Shown here one piece after another: positions 51,401-64,000 of a stretch of DNA of 64,000 nt. The stretch's first letter is position 1. Every line of letters starts with the position of its first letter. Where the stretch lies: NCBI GenBank assembly GCA_035582835.1, contig JAYKAV010002781.1, positions 1 to 64,000 on the forward strand, written 5' to 3'. Source of the stretch: Phoebastria nigripes (lineage: Eukaryota > Chordata > Aves > Procellariiformes > Diomedeidae). A model generated the notes under the pieces. The model searched no databases. It had not been told where the DNA came from and worked only from the letters and a program-made list of their open reading frames with translations. A program made the translations under genes and the position numbers.

Positions 51401-54400
51401 CCGTTGGTCCCTGTCCTCCGTGGGGGTACGTCTGAGTGCTCCCAGCTGGGAGAGGTGGGGAAGGGCAGGGACATCCCCATGCTTTTCAGTGCCAGGACCC
51501 GACACGACCTGAGCACTGCCAGCACCTGTGACCACAGCATCGGGCAGTGGGACGGATCCTTTGCCCTCCTGGTCCTTCCCTTGGCCGGTGCATGGTCCCT
51601 CCTGGGCACATGGCAGCAGCGGTGAGGCTTCCCACAGCGTGCTGAAACGATGCCGTTCCCGGGAGTAACCGAATCGCGCACAGGAGGGCTCACCTGAACC
51701 CTCTAATCCCGTAATCCGTCACCAAGGAGACCCGAGCATTAGCTGGCACAGCGGGAAGCAGAGGGGCCCCGGAGCGGGAGAATCAGTTCCTGACACCCCT
51801 GCCAAGTCCCATCGCTTTTTGGCTCACCCCGATGCTCCTGCCAGACAGAGCAGGGCCGGGGGAAGGACCGGAGAGACGGCTGCTCTGCTCTTGCTCCTCC
51901 ATTGCGGCTGGGTGCAATCAAACTGGGTAAGATTTTGCTGAAAAAATCCCCACTGGCAGCAGGAAGAAGGTGAGGTCTCTAAGCCAGCTGGAGAACTGCC
52001 CCGTTGAAGTTCAGATCTATCTCAAGCACCAGAAAGATGGTAAAGGGGGGACAAACCCTGAGCTGGAGAGCATCAGAGGGTGCAAAACACACAGGGGGTC
52101 ATTTGCTTCCCTACCTGGAGGGGCATATCGAGCCCAGGCTCGTCACCGAGGGTCTCTGCATGGCCAGGAGGGGACGTGTGCCAGGAGAGGGTGATTCAAC
52201 CCCCCTGCCACACCATTCGCCTTCTGAACACACCAGGCTTTCTCCCGTGACTGCGAAGGGTGCAGGGGGAGGAGGGCAGACTCATCGATAGTTGATATGA
52301 GAAAGGATTAATCCCACCCTGCACGGGAATCTCCTTTCTGCTCCCACCATCTCCTCTGACTCGCCAGGGCCATAGGGCACTTCAGCCCCTGCAGCCCATC
52401 CTGGGCACCCGTGGGGATGTCCACTGAAGCTCCCACCACCTCCCGCTGGACACCAGTTCAGCTGAGCCAGCGCAGAGACCTTGCAACTCATTGCACTGGT
52501 GAATTGAATTTTTCCAGTGGTTACATTAATCTCTGTCTCTGCCGGTCCCTCCTTCTGTACTGGGGCCCCGGATCACCCAGGCTGATGTTTGGGGAAGGAA
52601 CCTGCAAAAGAGACGATGGCCGGGCGCGAGGGCAGGGACGCTGGCACAGCTCCCGGGGCTGTCCCTGCCATGAACCGAAACGCGGAGTGCCCGGGCACAG
52701 CAGTGCCGGGGAGCTGCCGTGGAGGGGGAGGCCTATGCAAACAGGCACCGCGGCAGAGCCAGCACGCCTCGCCTTGCGGGAGGGGACACGGAGCCAAATA
52801 TGCCCTGATCAAACAAACCAGCCACGGGGCTGCATGTCCTCCAGCCCGTCCTGGCGCGACGGAGCCCGGGGGCTGCGGTTTCACGACGCCGGAGGAAGGG
52901 GTGATATCCTTGCTCGACGGCTGTGCGTTTTGGGAGGGGGGTCTCGTTCCTGGGGATGATGCCACCCCCTTTGCCCAGGACAGGTCCCCGTGCTCAGGAG
53001 GAGCCAACGCATCTGCCAGTAGCCCTGGTGTGAGGAAGAGCAGAGGCAACCTGCCTCCCTCCCGCATGTCCAGCCGGCCCAGGGCAAGGACGAGCCAGAA
53101 GCCAGACCTTCACCCCTGGCTCCTTCACCTTTTCCCCAAACTTATCCGCTTCATCTGCCGATGCCATTCGTCTGCGCAGCACTTGGGGCAGCAGAGCCCT
53201 GCTCTTGGTTGGAGCTTCAGCCATACGTCCTGGGAGCTGGGCCAGTCCAGGGTGAATTTTGGCAGTGGGGACAGCAGAGGCGATGCCTGCCCGAGGAGCT
53301 CCTCTTCCTCTCCGCCCAGCTCTGAGCGAGGGTGCGGAAAGCTGCAGGAAGGCGGGCAGTGTTTTCTACTGGGGTCCATTTGCAGCGGAGCTCTGCAGGA
53401 GGATGCTCGGACAAGCGTCGGGGCAGCAGCATCGCAGAAAGCAGTGTTAAGAGTTGCAGCCTGAGCGGGAAGGAGGACCCCCAGGAAGATCAGGGACTCA
53501 GCCCCACGTTCAAAGCCCATTGCCCAGGCTCCCACGGCTGCTCTGGGTAGGAGAGCAGTCAAAAGTATAAATTGCATAAATATGCAATACTGGAAGAGGA
53601 GGAATATAAAGTGGAGAGAGGTCCTGGCTGTGCCAGGGGCTCAAATCAAATCGTGGTTGAAGCTGTCATTTAAAGCATCGCCTAGGAGATGGATGGCACC
53701 AGCAGTGCACGTCCACACCAGCAGGTTTCCTCAGGCTCCTGGCAGAGTTAAGAGCTTTACGCTGTTCCTTCGCTGTTTCCCAGCTAGGGAAACTGGAGGC
53801 TGGAGCAGTTGGGGGGGGTCTGAACTTTGCACCCCCAGTGCTGCCTGGGGCTGGCGTCTGGGCCGGAGGCGGTGGCCCTGGCTGTCCTGCTGTGCCATCT
53901 AGTGGGATGCTGGCCCTGCTCCCCNAGTGGGAAAATCCCTCTGGAGCTGGGGACACCAACACAGCCCCCTGCAATACCCCAGCAACACCCTAATTTTACA
54001 TATCCCAGGACAGTGGCAGAATAACCCCACTTAACGTTTTGGCAATCTCTACCCCACAGCCCTTTCCAGCGCGGGGAAGGGGACACCGGGTCAGGTCCCC
54101 TTCGGCAGGACTAGGCAGGACACTGCNAGTCCAGCCCTCCCCATCCTGCGCTAGCACTGGGTATGCGTATTCACCCAGGAGGGCCAGGAAAAATTAAAAG
54201 CCTCTAATACCATTGCTTAGCTGCTTCCAGAAGCTGTCTGGAGAGCAACACTTAATAAGAGGACATCATTGCTCTCTCACAAACTGAATCTGCTTTCAGA
54301 GTCCACTCCAAAGGTCTGCATTTGCTGCACGCACCACCAGAAAACAGCCCGCGTGCATCCCTCCACCGCNGAGGACCAAAGCAGAGCTCCCAGAGCCAGA

Positions 54401-57400
54401 CACCAGCAGCAAGTGCCAGGGCACAGCGTGCTTCCCGTCCCCTTTCCCCAGGGCGAATATGTTTGGGTATATGCAGACAAGCAAACCTGGGGCAAAACAC
54501 AGCAGCATTTGGAGGAAAAAAGTAGCGCAGGAGGAGTCCGGCTTGGGTGGGGAGCCGAGACCCCTGCAACCCAGTTGGGATTTCAGCTGGAGGGAGGTCT
54601 TGCTTTCCTAGAGCCGGCAGCGTTCCTGTGGAAGGAAAAGCTGATTTATTGGTTTTCTTATCTACAGCAGATAGAGTTTGGCTTTGAAGAATCGCTTTAA
54701 AAGCAAGAAGAAAAAGTCTGTTGTGAGATCTCATCAAAGTGAGATGCTGCCGCTCAAAATGCTTCATTTCAGTGAGATGCCACGAGGATGGATAAACTTT
54801 CTCAGACATTAGCAACTGTGTCAAGTAGCAGGCTTCTAGGCAGAAGATGAATCTCTAGCCTCTTCCACCACATTGTCAGACATTTAGTGCAGAGACACAG
54901 CAAACGTCCCCATTTCACCTGCAGGAACAAGACCTGCCTCACACTGGAAGCCTCAGAGCTGCAGTACGAGACGTCCCGAAGCTGCCCATCAAACAAGAGC
55001 TTGCCAAAAAGACCACACGTGGTCGCTGCGGGGGCGACTCTTCCTGGTGCTGATGGCTTCAGCTTTTTTGGCAAGAAGCATTTATATCCTCGCTCGGTGG
55101 CTTGCTGAGCGCTCGGAGGACCCTTCCCTTGGGCTGGGCCACGGCTCCTGTAGGGCATGCTGTAATTAATGCTATCCATCACGAGCCGTGACAGGGCTCG
55201 CCGAGAAGTGTGATTAAGTTGCACCAGCTATTGCATTACTCCTAAGGGGGGGTGTCCCTTTTGCAAAATGGCCCCGTCATTAGATCTGGGGCATTAATTG
55301 AACACTAGGCCCAATGGATAATCCTTTCAGAGCTGATTGATCTTCTCTCCAGAGCTTTCACAAATTTGCTGGAAGAGAGAGATGCATTTTGCTNGGAAAA
55401 GAGCTTCCAGAGACCTCCCCAGACCACCCGCACCAGCACCATCATCCCACAAGCAGATTCAGAGCCCACCTTGATATGGTGGGGGGGTCTCAGAAACGTG
55501 TCAGCCTGGACACGCAGAGGGTCCAGCAAAGCTCTGCTCCACGCCAGCTGGGTGTGCAGCACTCAAAGCTGAACAGAAAAGAGATGAACCAGGTAGATTG
55601 ACACGCTTGTGAGAGCCGCCTGGGTGACTCCGGTGCCTGATCCTCGGCCGTTCCCAAGGCGCTGCTCGGTGCAGACTCAGCATGCCAAACCCAGCTCTGC
55701 ATGGCTGTGAGGTTGAGCGAGGGAGCTCTGCATGGGCACGGGGTCAGCAGACATCAGGGAGTTCTTGGCAGATCATATCTCTTGGGTTAGGAGATGCATT
55801 TTACTTCTCTTTTAAAACAAGTAGCACTAACAGTGCTGCCAAGACCAGCACTAGTAGAAAACAACAGCAGCTTGCTTGAGCTGTGCTAATAGAGGAGACT
55901 TTGAAGATAAGCCCACTCTCCACAGTGTGATGGGGAAAAGGACTCCACATACCCCCCATCTTTCAGATGCTTTAAAACCTCCTTTGCGCACACAAAGCTT
56001 GCGTTCCCATCCCAGTCTAATCCTGCTGCTTTACGGTTATGCCAAGGCTTATAGGAGGTTTTGCAAAACATCCTGAACTTTTCTTTGAAGCTCATTTGGT
56101 CTCATGGTCCTCCAGGGCTTTCCCATTCCTCCTCTAAGAAGATTCATGAGCTCTGCCATGGAGTGAAGGGCACAGCTGTCCTCACTGGATTATACCCACA
56201 GGGAGGGCAGGCTACAATTAATAACACTCATCAGCAAGGAACAAAACAGGGGCTGGGGAAAGAATCAATTAGGCTGCATCTTAGCTGGATGGCATTTGGG
56301 GGAGGTCATGGACAGCTTTGAAATATGGGCAAGGAGCTGCTGGCAGCAGCTGGTTTCTGTTAACCCCTTCTGCAGCAAGCTGCGGTGGTGGTGGGGGGGC
56401 ATCGCCTGCAGAAGCCCCCAGTCCAAGTTTGGGAACATCAGTTTTGGAGCTCATGTGTCCACATTCCTCTTGAATAGCTCAGGAGGTGCCAGCTAATGCA
56501 TTTAGGGACAAGTAATGCAAAAACCAGACTGCAGCAGGAACTGAAGGTGGAAGCAGCAGGAATAAGGAGTCNCTGGGGAACAGGTGGGCATCGGTCTGCA
56601 GCGAGACAGCCCGAAGGGCCAGTACAGCTCTGGGCAGCCTTTTACTGCTGAAACGCTGACCCTGGGTGGTCTTTCTGCACAGAGCATCGAGTTCCCACTT
56701 AGCAACGTGGTCTCCAGAGCCACCAGCTGCTTCAGCAGGAGGTATTTAGCATGCAACACTGCTGTGCAAGCACAGACTTCCACGCAGCTCTGGTTCCAGC
56801 TTCTGTGGGGTTTACCAGAGACCAACTCTTGCCAAGAGCTATACACAGCCCGGAGCTATGCATTAAATGAACTTTTTTACTTGCAGCAGGTGACTGCCTC
56901 CAGCAGAGGAATTGGAGTTGCTCAGCAGAGCAGCCCTGCTGCTACGCTGCTGAAGAGAATCACTGTGGGAATTCGCCAAGGACTTAATGTTCAGTATTAC
57001 TAGGTACAATTAAATTAGATTAACATATGCTTTGGGGAGGAAATGGAGGTCTTTAGAGTTTCTAAAGGAGGAATTTTTGGAGAAGGACAGGTTTGTAGAC
57101 CTGGGTTCACAGGTGCCCTTAGGTCCTCNGACCTTGGGAGACAAACTCTGCTCACATCAAAGGGAGCACTGCCACTTGGCCGTGCACGCGTGGGAGCAGC
57201 AGCTGGCTCCGGAGAATGGGAAAACACTGATCCCTCAAGTGTGGGGAGGTGAGCTGCATTAGTGCACGAGTTCACAGTGGCAAGGAGCCTCAGCTAATGG
57301 CTTTCAATAACAAGAGCACTGAAATATTAAAGTAATATGCTCTTTATTTCAGAGTTTTTATTACATTTACCAGGCTCAGAAAGATACGGTGAAAAACAAA

Positions 57401-58121
57401 AGTGACTGGCTGGTAGAATCCTATTAGACTCATTAATCACCATCAAGTACTAATATTTGTGTACTACCTCCCTGGTGATATTCATTACCTCAGCCATCGG
57501 GAGAGAGCACAATCCAGCCCTGACCCCTGGGCAGCACGGAGCGGCTGCACTGCATGCACAGCGCTCAGCCCTTCCCCAGCAGGTGCTGGGACTGCTTTAA
57601 GCTCTCCTTGACTGCCAAAAAAGCTTCAGCCACCAGCCACAGCTGCGCCCATCATCTCTCTGAACCCACACTTGCTTGAGTGGGCTCCACATTTCCCTCT
57701 CCAGCACAAAACTCCCTTCGCCCACCGCTCCTCTACAGCGGCTTTGCCTGCAGGAGCATGCAATGACTGTAGGAAGGAAAAAAACCAGACCTTGCAAACA
57801 CAGGTCTAAAACATCCTCCACTTTGGATAGCACCACCAAGACCAGTGCAGCAGGAGCAATGCCCACCCTGGTGCCTCTCCTCACCTCTGTGTCGCTGGAG
57901 GCAGCTCCAGGAGCTGGAGCAGATGCTGCATAGCCCCAGGGACCTGCCCTGCCTCCTGCAGCAGGGACAGGGTCTCCTGCAAGGAGAAGCCTCAGGCACT
58001 AAACCCTCTGGAACCCCCCAGGAGATCCACCCAAGGACACAGCCAGCAGGGCAGGGAGCTGGTCTCACCATCTCCAGGCAGGGCAGACATGGGGATATCA
58101 GCCGAGCAGATCACCAGACAA
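45476..58121. other. Intergenic sequence downstream of the KLF5-like gene, no gene recognised
   Basis: Contains a (CA)n microsatellite (46,120-46,141) and a perfect 16-bp palindrome at 49,180. Several long but compositional open frames occur (for example plus 52,589-53,464 and minus 50,373-51,302). I saw no protein domain, tRNA or conserved splice structure. Confidence 0.55.
46120..46141. repeat. (AC)n microsatellite
   Basis: About 11 AC units followed by tatctgtatatata. Confidence 0.95.
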
Positions 58122-58390
58122 GCTCATGGTGATGAGGCAGGTCCAAGGTTGAGCTGGGAAGTCACTCCAGGGGTCAAGGTCTGGATCAGGAGTGTCAATG
58201 GCCAGGGACAGGCATGGCTGCAGGTGAACTGGAGGCCTGCATCCCTACAGCACAGCCCAGGGAGGGAGTGATGGCCCCAAGCTGAGCTTAATTGGGCTCC
58301 TGGGACCATGGGTGTGGGTGGAGGCCCCAGGTGAGGCTGCTCAGGGCCATTAAGGCCAATTAGTGTCTTCAGGGCCCTGACAGTCAGCTG
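58122..58390 (-). repeat. Unassigned dispersed repeat, copy 2
   Basis: The reverse complement starts gccctgaagacactaattgg and continues with gcagcctcacctgg, cccaggagcccaattaagc and cttggacctgcctcatc, colinear with 7,868-8,090. It abuts the 3' side of the minus-strand CR1. Beyond about 58,122 the similarity to copy 1 fades. Confidence 0.7.
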
Positions 58391-58394
58391 TGAG

Positions 58395-58870
58395 ATCTGA
58401 CCAGGTTGCTTAAGGCTTGATCCAGTTGGGTCCTGGAAACCTCCCAGGGAGGAGGTAGCACAGCCCCTTTGGGGACGTGCTCCACTGCCCAACTGTCCTT
58501 GCTGTGAAAAAGTCTTTTATATCCAGTGTCTCCCACTCTTGTTTCTTTTGTGTCTGTTGTCTTTCACCCTCCCACCATGCGCTGCTGTGATAGCCTGGCT
58601 CCATCTTCTTGAGCTCTTCTCCCAGGGGCTGGAAAGCTGCTGTCAGGTCCCTCAAAGCCATCTCCTCTCCAGCCTGGACAAGGGGGCCAGTCCCACAGCC
58701 CCTTCACAGGGCAAGGGCTCCAGCCCCTGACCATCCCTCTGAAGTTGCTCCTGTTTATCAGTCTTTCTTGGTGCTGGGGGCCCAAAACTGGACAAAATAT
58801 TCCAGATGTGGTCAAACAAAAGGGGGATAATCTTGTTCCTTAATGTTCATCCCACCCAGGATGCTGCTTT
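58395..58870 (-). mobile_element. CR1 LINE fragment, diverged
   Basis: On the plus strand this reads as antisense CR1: gggcccaaaactggacaaaat, ttccagatgtggtc, then antisense of the region around GGATAT..AAGA and the gaggtttccaggacc segment of the 3' end. It lacks an intact coding frame and the ATTCTATG tail, so it is older than the two plus-strand copies. Confidence 0.82.
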
Positions 58871-58902
58871 TTCTCTAGAAGGGCCATTTTGGGGGCTCTC
58901 AC

Positions 58903-58945
58903 TCCATCCATCCATCCATCCATCCATCCATCCATCCATCCATCC
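58903..58945. repeat. (CATC)n microsatellite
   Basis: About ten CATC units, then decayed copies to about 58,958. Confidence 0.96.
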
Positions 58946-58958
58946 GTCGATTCATCCA

Positions 58959-61900
58959 TTTTTACAACGCAGACCAGAACAGCACGTTTCAGAGTACATC
59001 CCTGCGTGTGGTCCCACTGAAACCAGCCTGGCAGGCTGCAGATCTCTGCAGAGAGGCTGGAGCAGGGACAATCTCAGGTCGGCAAGAGGAGGCTGAAACA
59101 ATGCTTCTCCCACTAGAAATAACTCCCTAAGACTCTTCAAAGTCTTCAGTTCACTCTTATGAAAACATGTCAGTGTTTCTATCTGAGATGCTGAGGCTGG
59201 CTTTAAATGTCATAGATGTCACAAAATACAAAAAAGCCAAGTATTTCACATGTCCTGAATGGATTTAGGCTTTGGGTTTTTTGGTTTTTTTGTTGTTGTT
59301 GTTTTTTTGTTTGTTTGTTTTTGGTTTTTTTTTTTGTGTAGAACTGTAGTTAGCAACATCCCCAGCCCAGGCAGCTCTTCCCACAGTGTAGGAACAAACC
59401 CGTCCTGCTCCCGGGAGCTGGCAGAAGCCTGGGGACTTTTTGTAGCTGTGGGTCCCCAGGGAATGGGGATGAACGGTCCCCATGGTGCTCCCATTGTCCC
59501 TGCATCCCATGGCCACAACCAGCTCCCTTGCACCCCATCGCTGCTGCTCCTGNGGGGGCTTAATGGGGTCCATCATAATGGGGGTGCATGGCCCCCCCCA
59601 GCCTGCAGAAGAGCAAGAGACCCTCACTGCAGGCAGCGGTGGCTGGCCAAGCGACAGCAGAGACCTTTCCTATTGAAACCTGTGACTGCAAATGCGGCTT
59701 TGCAGCAGCAGTGCCGTTTGCTGCATGTCCTCCGTGCTACCGAAATGTAAGATAAACTTTTTTTTTCTTTTCTTTCCATCCTCTGCCGGTGGAGGAATCT
59801 TCAAGGTCGTATTTATATTTATTAGATTCATCTTAATGGCTCCCAGGGAGTGCTGCGCTGACACCCAGAACAAATCACAGTGCCGGGGAAGGACAGGGAG
59901 AGTTACCAGAGAGTTATTCAGGAGAGCGGGCGCCCAGGGACCACCGGTGAGCAGGNGCGGTGAGCACCTGGCACCGGTGAGCACTCCTGCTCCCCATGTC
60001 ATGGGAAGGCAGAGGAGCCTCCGTGCTCGACCATCGGCTCAACCCAGGACTGCTGGCAATGGAAACCGGAAGGCAGAGTTTCCCACTTTGTCCCAGTTTA
60101 GTTTTCTCCACAGCACGAACCACCATGCTGGGACACCTCATCCGCAGCAAAAAATGTGGAGGCTGCAAGAAATGCGGCCAAAGTTTTGGGGTTCAGGCAA
60201 GGCAGTGGCTTTGAGACTCCTGAAGAAAGAAGGGGAGCCTCTCTCCAAACAGATACTGGTTCCTTTTCCCAGAGGGTCTCCTGGCTGTGGGCCAAGTCCC
60301 TGGGCTTTGTGGGACTGCTGGCCATGGACGGGTAGAAGCCAAAATCACTTCTGAAAATGGGGATGAGCAATAAGCATCTGTAGTGGGTGGAGGAGGGACA
60401 CAAGATCCGAATGCGTTGACTTGCTTCTGAGTCTGAAGCTCCTGCCATCCACATCGGTCGAGGGAATGAAGGGTCTGAATCTCATGTCTGTTTTTAGGTG
60501 TTTATTCTGATTTGGAAAATAGGCTCCTGGACTGCTTCAGTCGTATCTCCAGGATCCCAATGAGCTCCTGCAGGGAGGCAGTGGTACAGGGCTGCGCAGC
60601 CACCCTGCCGTCCTACTGGGGCATCTACGCCACCATCTCGGCCACAAGACCACCTTGTGGGAAGGAGGGTTTTACAGGAGCCTCGTAACTGACTGCAATT
60701 CCCCTACAAAAACCTAACAATGTATTTAAGGCATGTAGTGAATCAGTATTTAAATGTCACAGAGCTTTGGCATAAGGAGGACACTTAGCACAAGCCCATC
60801 AGAAGATCCCTTGCTATTTACAGAGGTGGCAATGGCCTTCTACAAAGGGAGCAAGTCCCTTCCTTTATCAGTGGGAAAGTGGCAGAAGGACTTTTAGCCG
60901 CGCTTCCCAGCAGTTCAGCCTCAGATCTTGGGCTAAACCCCAGGATTTTTGGTCTCCAAGGGCTCGTGCTGTCCCTAACACTCTTCTCCTTGACCTTGCT
61001 GGAGGAGGCACCACCCAAGCAGGGTTTGTCACACCACTGCCTGGAGTCAGCTGTATGCCAGGGACCTGTGCTCGAAGGATCACATCCCTGGGTCCCTGTT
61101 TGACCAGGGGAAGAGAAATGACAGTAAAGCCAATGCACTTTGCAAAGCCTTTTAGGAGCCAAGGGCAGATGTACTAGCCAGGATGGGTTGTCCCATCAAG
61201 CCCCAGGGAAAAAATATAATCAGAAGTGCAATTCTTCTCCAAAGTCCCAGAAAAGTTCAGCTTTCAGTGAATGGTGCAAAATGCAAGGAGAAAAGACAAT
61301 ATTCTCACTTTCTCCTTTCCCTAGGCTCCAGATCCATCACAAGCCTTGCTATAATGGGCCATGACTCACGGATGAATTTATCTCTGGGGGCTTTCCCTGA
61401 GGAGCTAGGTGGGAAGAGGAGGGCTGGGGGCCCTTGGCATGCACCGAAGCAGCAAGTGCTCCAGCTTCTGGGGTGGCCACAGCACCAGGAATGGGTGAGG
61501 GGATTTGGGAAAGGCCTGGGAATGATGTGGGCACCTCCCCATGACTGGGGCAGTGCTGGGAGGCCTGCAGGGGAGCCGATGGCAGCTTTGGGATGCTGCG
61601 ATCTCCCGCACAAGGGTGCCCTGCCGCAGCTCTTTCTCCTGGAGGGGTTCACATCTGAGAGGAGACACTTGAGGTTTCAGCTTGCAATGTTTAAAGATCA
61701 AAGCCTGCCTGCAAGCCTTCATCCCAGCAGGCAGGGGGAAGAGGAGTGGGCAGACAAAGAGGCAGCAGATGCGGTGACCTTTGCATCCCGGGCGAAAGGA
61801 AGTTGGAAGTAAAATGCCAGCCCCATCAGGCTGCTTTGCATCCGAATCTGCNGCTCGCTCCTGCTGCTGCTGCTCTTCAGAGGTGCTGGGAGCCTGCGCT

Positions 61901-64000
61901 GGCCTTGATCTGCTCCCGCTATTTGTTTCAATTGATTTATTTTTAGATTTGTGGAGAGGAAGAAAGCAATAAATAAATAAATAACCTCCCATCCCCACCC
62001 CCAACATCTCAGATGCTGGCGAGCTCCTTGCAGACTGCCAGCTCTGCAGGGTGATGGAAATCATCTCCACCCTTCCTCCACCCCCTGCCTCTCCCCAGCA
62101 GCACCCCGCAAGCCATCCATCACTTGCTGCGCTCAGCCTTGGGGACAGAAGGTCTGTGGGGTCGGCAGCCATCCCCCTGCTCATCCTGCTAAACTCAGAC
62201 ACCCTCAGGTCTGGCGGCCGTGCTGGGTGGGGAGCCCCATTTCATGGAGCTGTGCTGCTCTATGGACGGTGCTTCAGCAAGCAGCTAGCATGGAGGACCT
62301 GCTGGTTGAGGTGGAGAGGGCAAGGTGGGCAAGGTGTCCACATATTCCCCCTGGCTGCTCCTGTCCTGCCCTGCCCTCCCCTTTCCTACAGCTACCTGGC
62401 AGCACTGCAGCAGGGTGGAGGGATGGGCAGCTGCCTGTGGTGGCCCCAGGAAGACCTGTGCTTCGTGTGATTGCACTGCAAGGAGAAGCATTTGCCTGGG
62501 ATGACCGGAGGGATGCAACCAAGCCTCACTGGCAAGAGATATTTTTACTGTAAGCCTGTGAAAGACATGCTGCATCGTGACTGGCACCATGTGAGTATCC
62601 CCTCCGATGCTGGCCAGCAGTCCTGCCTCTGCCTGCAATGTGTTACCGGCGTCCTGGCCCCTCTGACAGCTAAAGCGAGGAGCATAGGTGGAGCTGAGGC
62701 ACTGGGACTGCGTGGTTCCTCATTGTGGGGCTGATATTGCAGATGAAAGGCTGGGTTTTTCAGGTCATTCTGCCTGTTCTCCACATCTGCTGGTATCCCC
62801 TCCTGCCTGGCTGCGGCTGTGCAAAGCAGGAGGAGGTTGGCTGATCTCCCTGCAGCTGGTCTAAGCTGTTGGTGTGACCTGGCAGAAGCCACCACAAGGA
62901 AATGAAGCTAGGGTTACTACCATAGCCTGCCTTGTGATGATGCTGGCTGGAGGGACATGCTAGAGCTCTCCTGAGGCCGCTGAGCAGTGACGTTACTTTT
63001 TGGGTGCGTGCGCCTGTGATCCAGCATCTGCTCCCATTCACGCACACCCCAGTCAATGCACTGCCCCGATGCAGCCTGGCATCTTCCCATGCAGACCTGC
63101 TACAAAAGTCCAAGGGGGTTTAATTGTGTGGGAAGCCTGAAGGAGTGGTCTCCTTCCTCGGCTAACTAGAGCAGGACAAAGGTGCAGGTGCTGTTTTTAA
63201 AGGAGCTTTACCTTGGGCTGATTCACAGCTTTTCTTGTGAATTCTCCCCACACGATGCATCTAAGACCTGTCATGCTGGTGGGCAAGACCAGGTGGTTTC
63301 TCTTCCCACGTGCCTGGGAAGGGAGCACCACTTCTCTGGGTCGAATGGGACTGCAGCCTTGGGAATACACTTCGCTTCTTCATCCTAATATTTCACGTCC
63401 ACCAGCTCCAGCTCCCTCCTCCCCTTGCCACTGCTGACACCAGGGTGTATCACATCTGCCGTGAGAGGCTGCTGGCATCACCCTGGGACTTGGGCAGCTC
63501 CCTGCAGAGCAGTTGTGTCCCCACAGTAGTTAGAAACCTTTGCTCTCTTTAAGTCAAACTACAGCCACTGTCACCTGCCTGGTATTTACCAAGACCTAAC
63601 TTCTTGCAGACTGCAGATTAAAAAAAAAAAAAAAAAAAAAAAAGAAAAAAAGTCTCTGCTTGCTGGCCTGGAGGAAATAAAGGGCAGAGTCCTCTGCACC
63701 AGCTCCCAGGTAGCTCGCTCTTATCTGCACTGCAGCTCACTGTTGCATTACTCTCTGCACTTGCTCAGAAAATGCCGAGGCAGGACAGCGTTTGCAGAGC
63801 TCAGCCAGCCTATCCGGCAGGGTTACTCAGCAAGAACAGCCCCGAAAGCAAGAAAGAGCCCAGGATGATCTCTGTTAAACAGGGACAAACGAAATGCCCC
63901 AGGAGCAGATACCATTCAGCCTCATTGAATAAACATGCTTGAGAAGATTTCTGTATAAAACAGAGCTTTGCAGTGCAATCTCAATTGGCTTTCGGTCCAG
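58959..64000. other. Intergenic sequence, no gene recognised
   Basis: Contains a T/G low-complexity stretch (59,275-59,338), an (AATA)n stretch (61,967-61,983) and an A-rich run (63,620-63,651). Open frames are short or compositional. Nothing else supported. Confidence 0.55.
63620..63651. repeat. Poly-A run
   Basis: About 24 A bases, one G and 7 more A bases. No retrotransposed gene or SINE body is recognisable on either side. Confidence 0.9.

Noticed and set aside
52589..53464. 291-codon open frame on the plus strand in a CpG-rich stretch
   Set aside because: Low-complexity Gly/Pro/Ser/Ala content and no known fold. Considered as a first exon but no supporting splice or protein similarity.
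58903..58945. CRISPR-like or satellite array
   Set aside because: A simple CATC microsatellite. There are no spacers, and the genome is eukaryotic.

Overview
The window is vertebrate nuclear DNA from a bird, most likely a neoavian. The signs are 3' fragments of CR1 LINEs ending in the ATTCTATG-type tail (about 4,290-4,884, 34,881-35,360 and, on the minus strand, 58,395-58,870), a fossil avian-type hepadnavirus, GC-rich gene ends and spliced genes with canonical GT/AG sites. There are no bacterial features. Isolated single N bases are scattered throughout and there are no long gaps. I could not run a search, so orthology statements rest on recognising protein motifs and exon phases.

Left part (1-5,400): the last four coding exons of KLF8 on the plus strand (227-773, 1467-1569, 1685-1818, 2934-3115) give 321 residues and lack only the N-terminus. 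The gene has a PVDLS CtBP-binding motif and three C2H2 fingers. Its introns hold long G runs and a ~62-bp minisatellite. Its probable 3' UTR holds a CR1 fragment.

Intergenic part (5,400-14,750): GC-rich unique sequence, one copy of an unassigned dispersed repeat (7,868-8,090), and a ~2.3-kb AT-richer block at about 10,750-13,065. That block is a decayed hepadnavirus fragment in minus orientation (core, polymerase and preS/S remnants).

Middle part (14,750-45,460): a KLF5-like gene on the plus strand with a CpG-rich promoter. It has four coding exons (15249-15413, 33832-34735, 38058-38117, 41492-41670), 435 residues in all. It is clearly KLF5-family but differs enough, and sits next to KLF8 rather than KLF12, to be read as the separate paralogue KLF5L. 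Its 18.4-kb first intron contains a second CpG-rich block near 30,300-30,900 with a near-perfect RFX X-box and several exon-like segments, a possible nested gene that I could not identify.

Right part (45,460-64,000): no convincing gene. It holds microsatellites, one minus-strand CR1 fragment, and a second, inverted copy of the unassigned dispersed repeat.

The two genes encode related zinc-finger transcription factors that, by family knowledge, bind CACCC/GC-box DNA. KLF8 carries a CtBP corepressor motif. The KLF5-like protein carries the SUMO, PY and proline-directed phosphorylation motifs typical of KLF5. The pair mirrors the KLF12/KLF5 neighbourhood on human chromosome 13 and looks like its genome-duplication counterpart.
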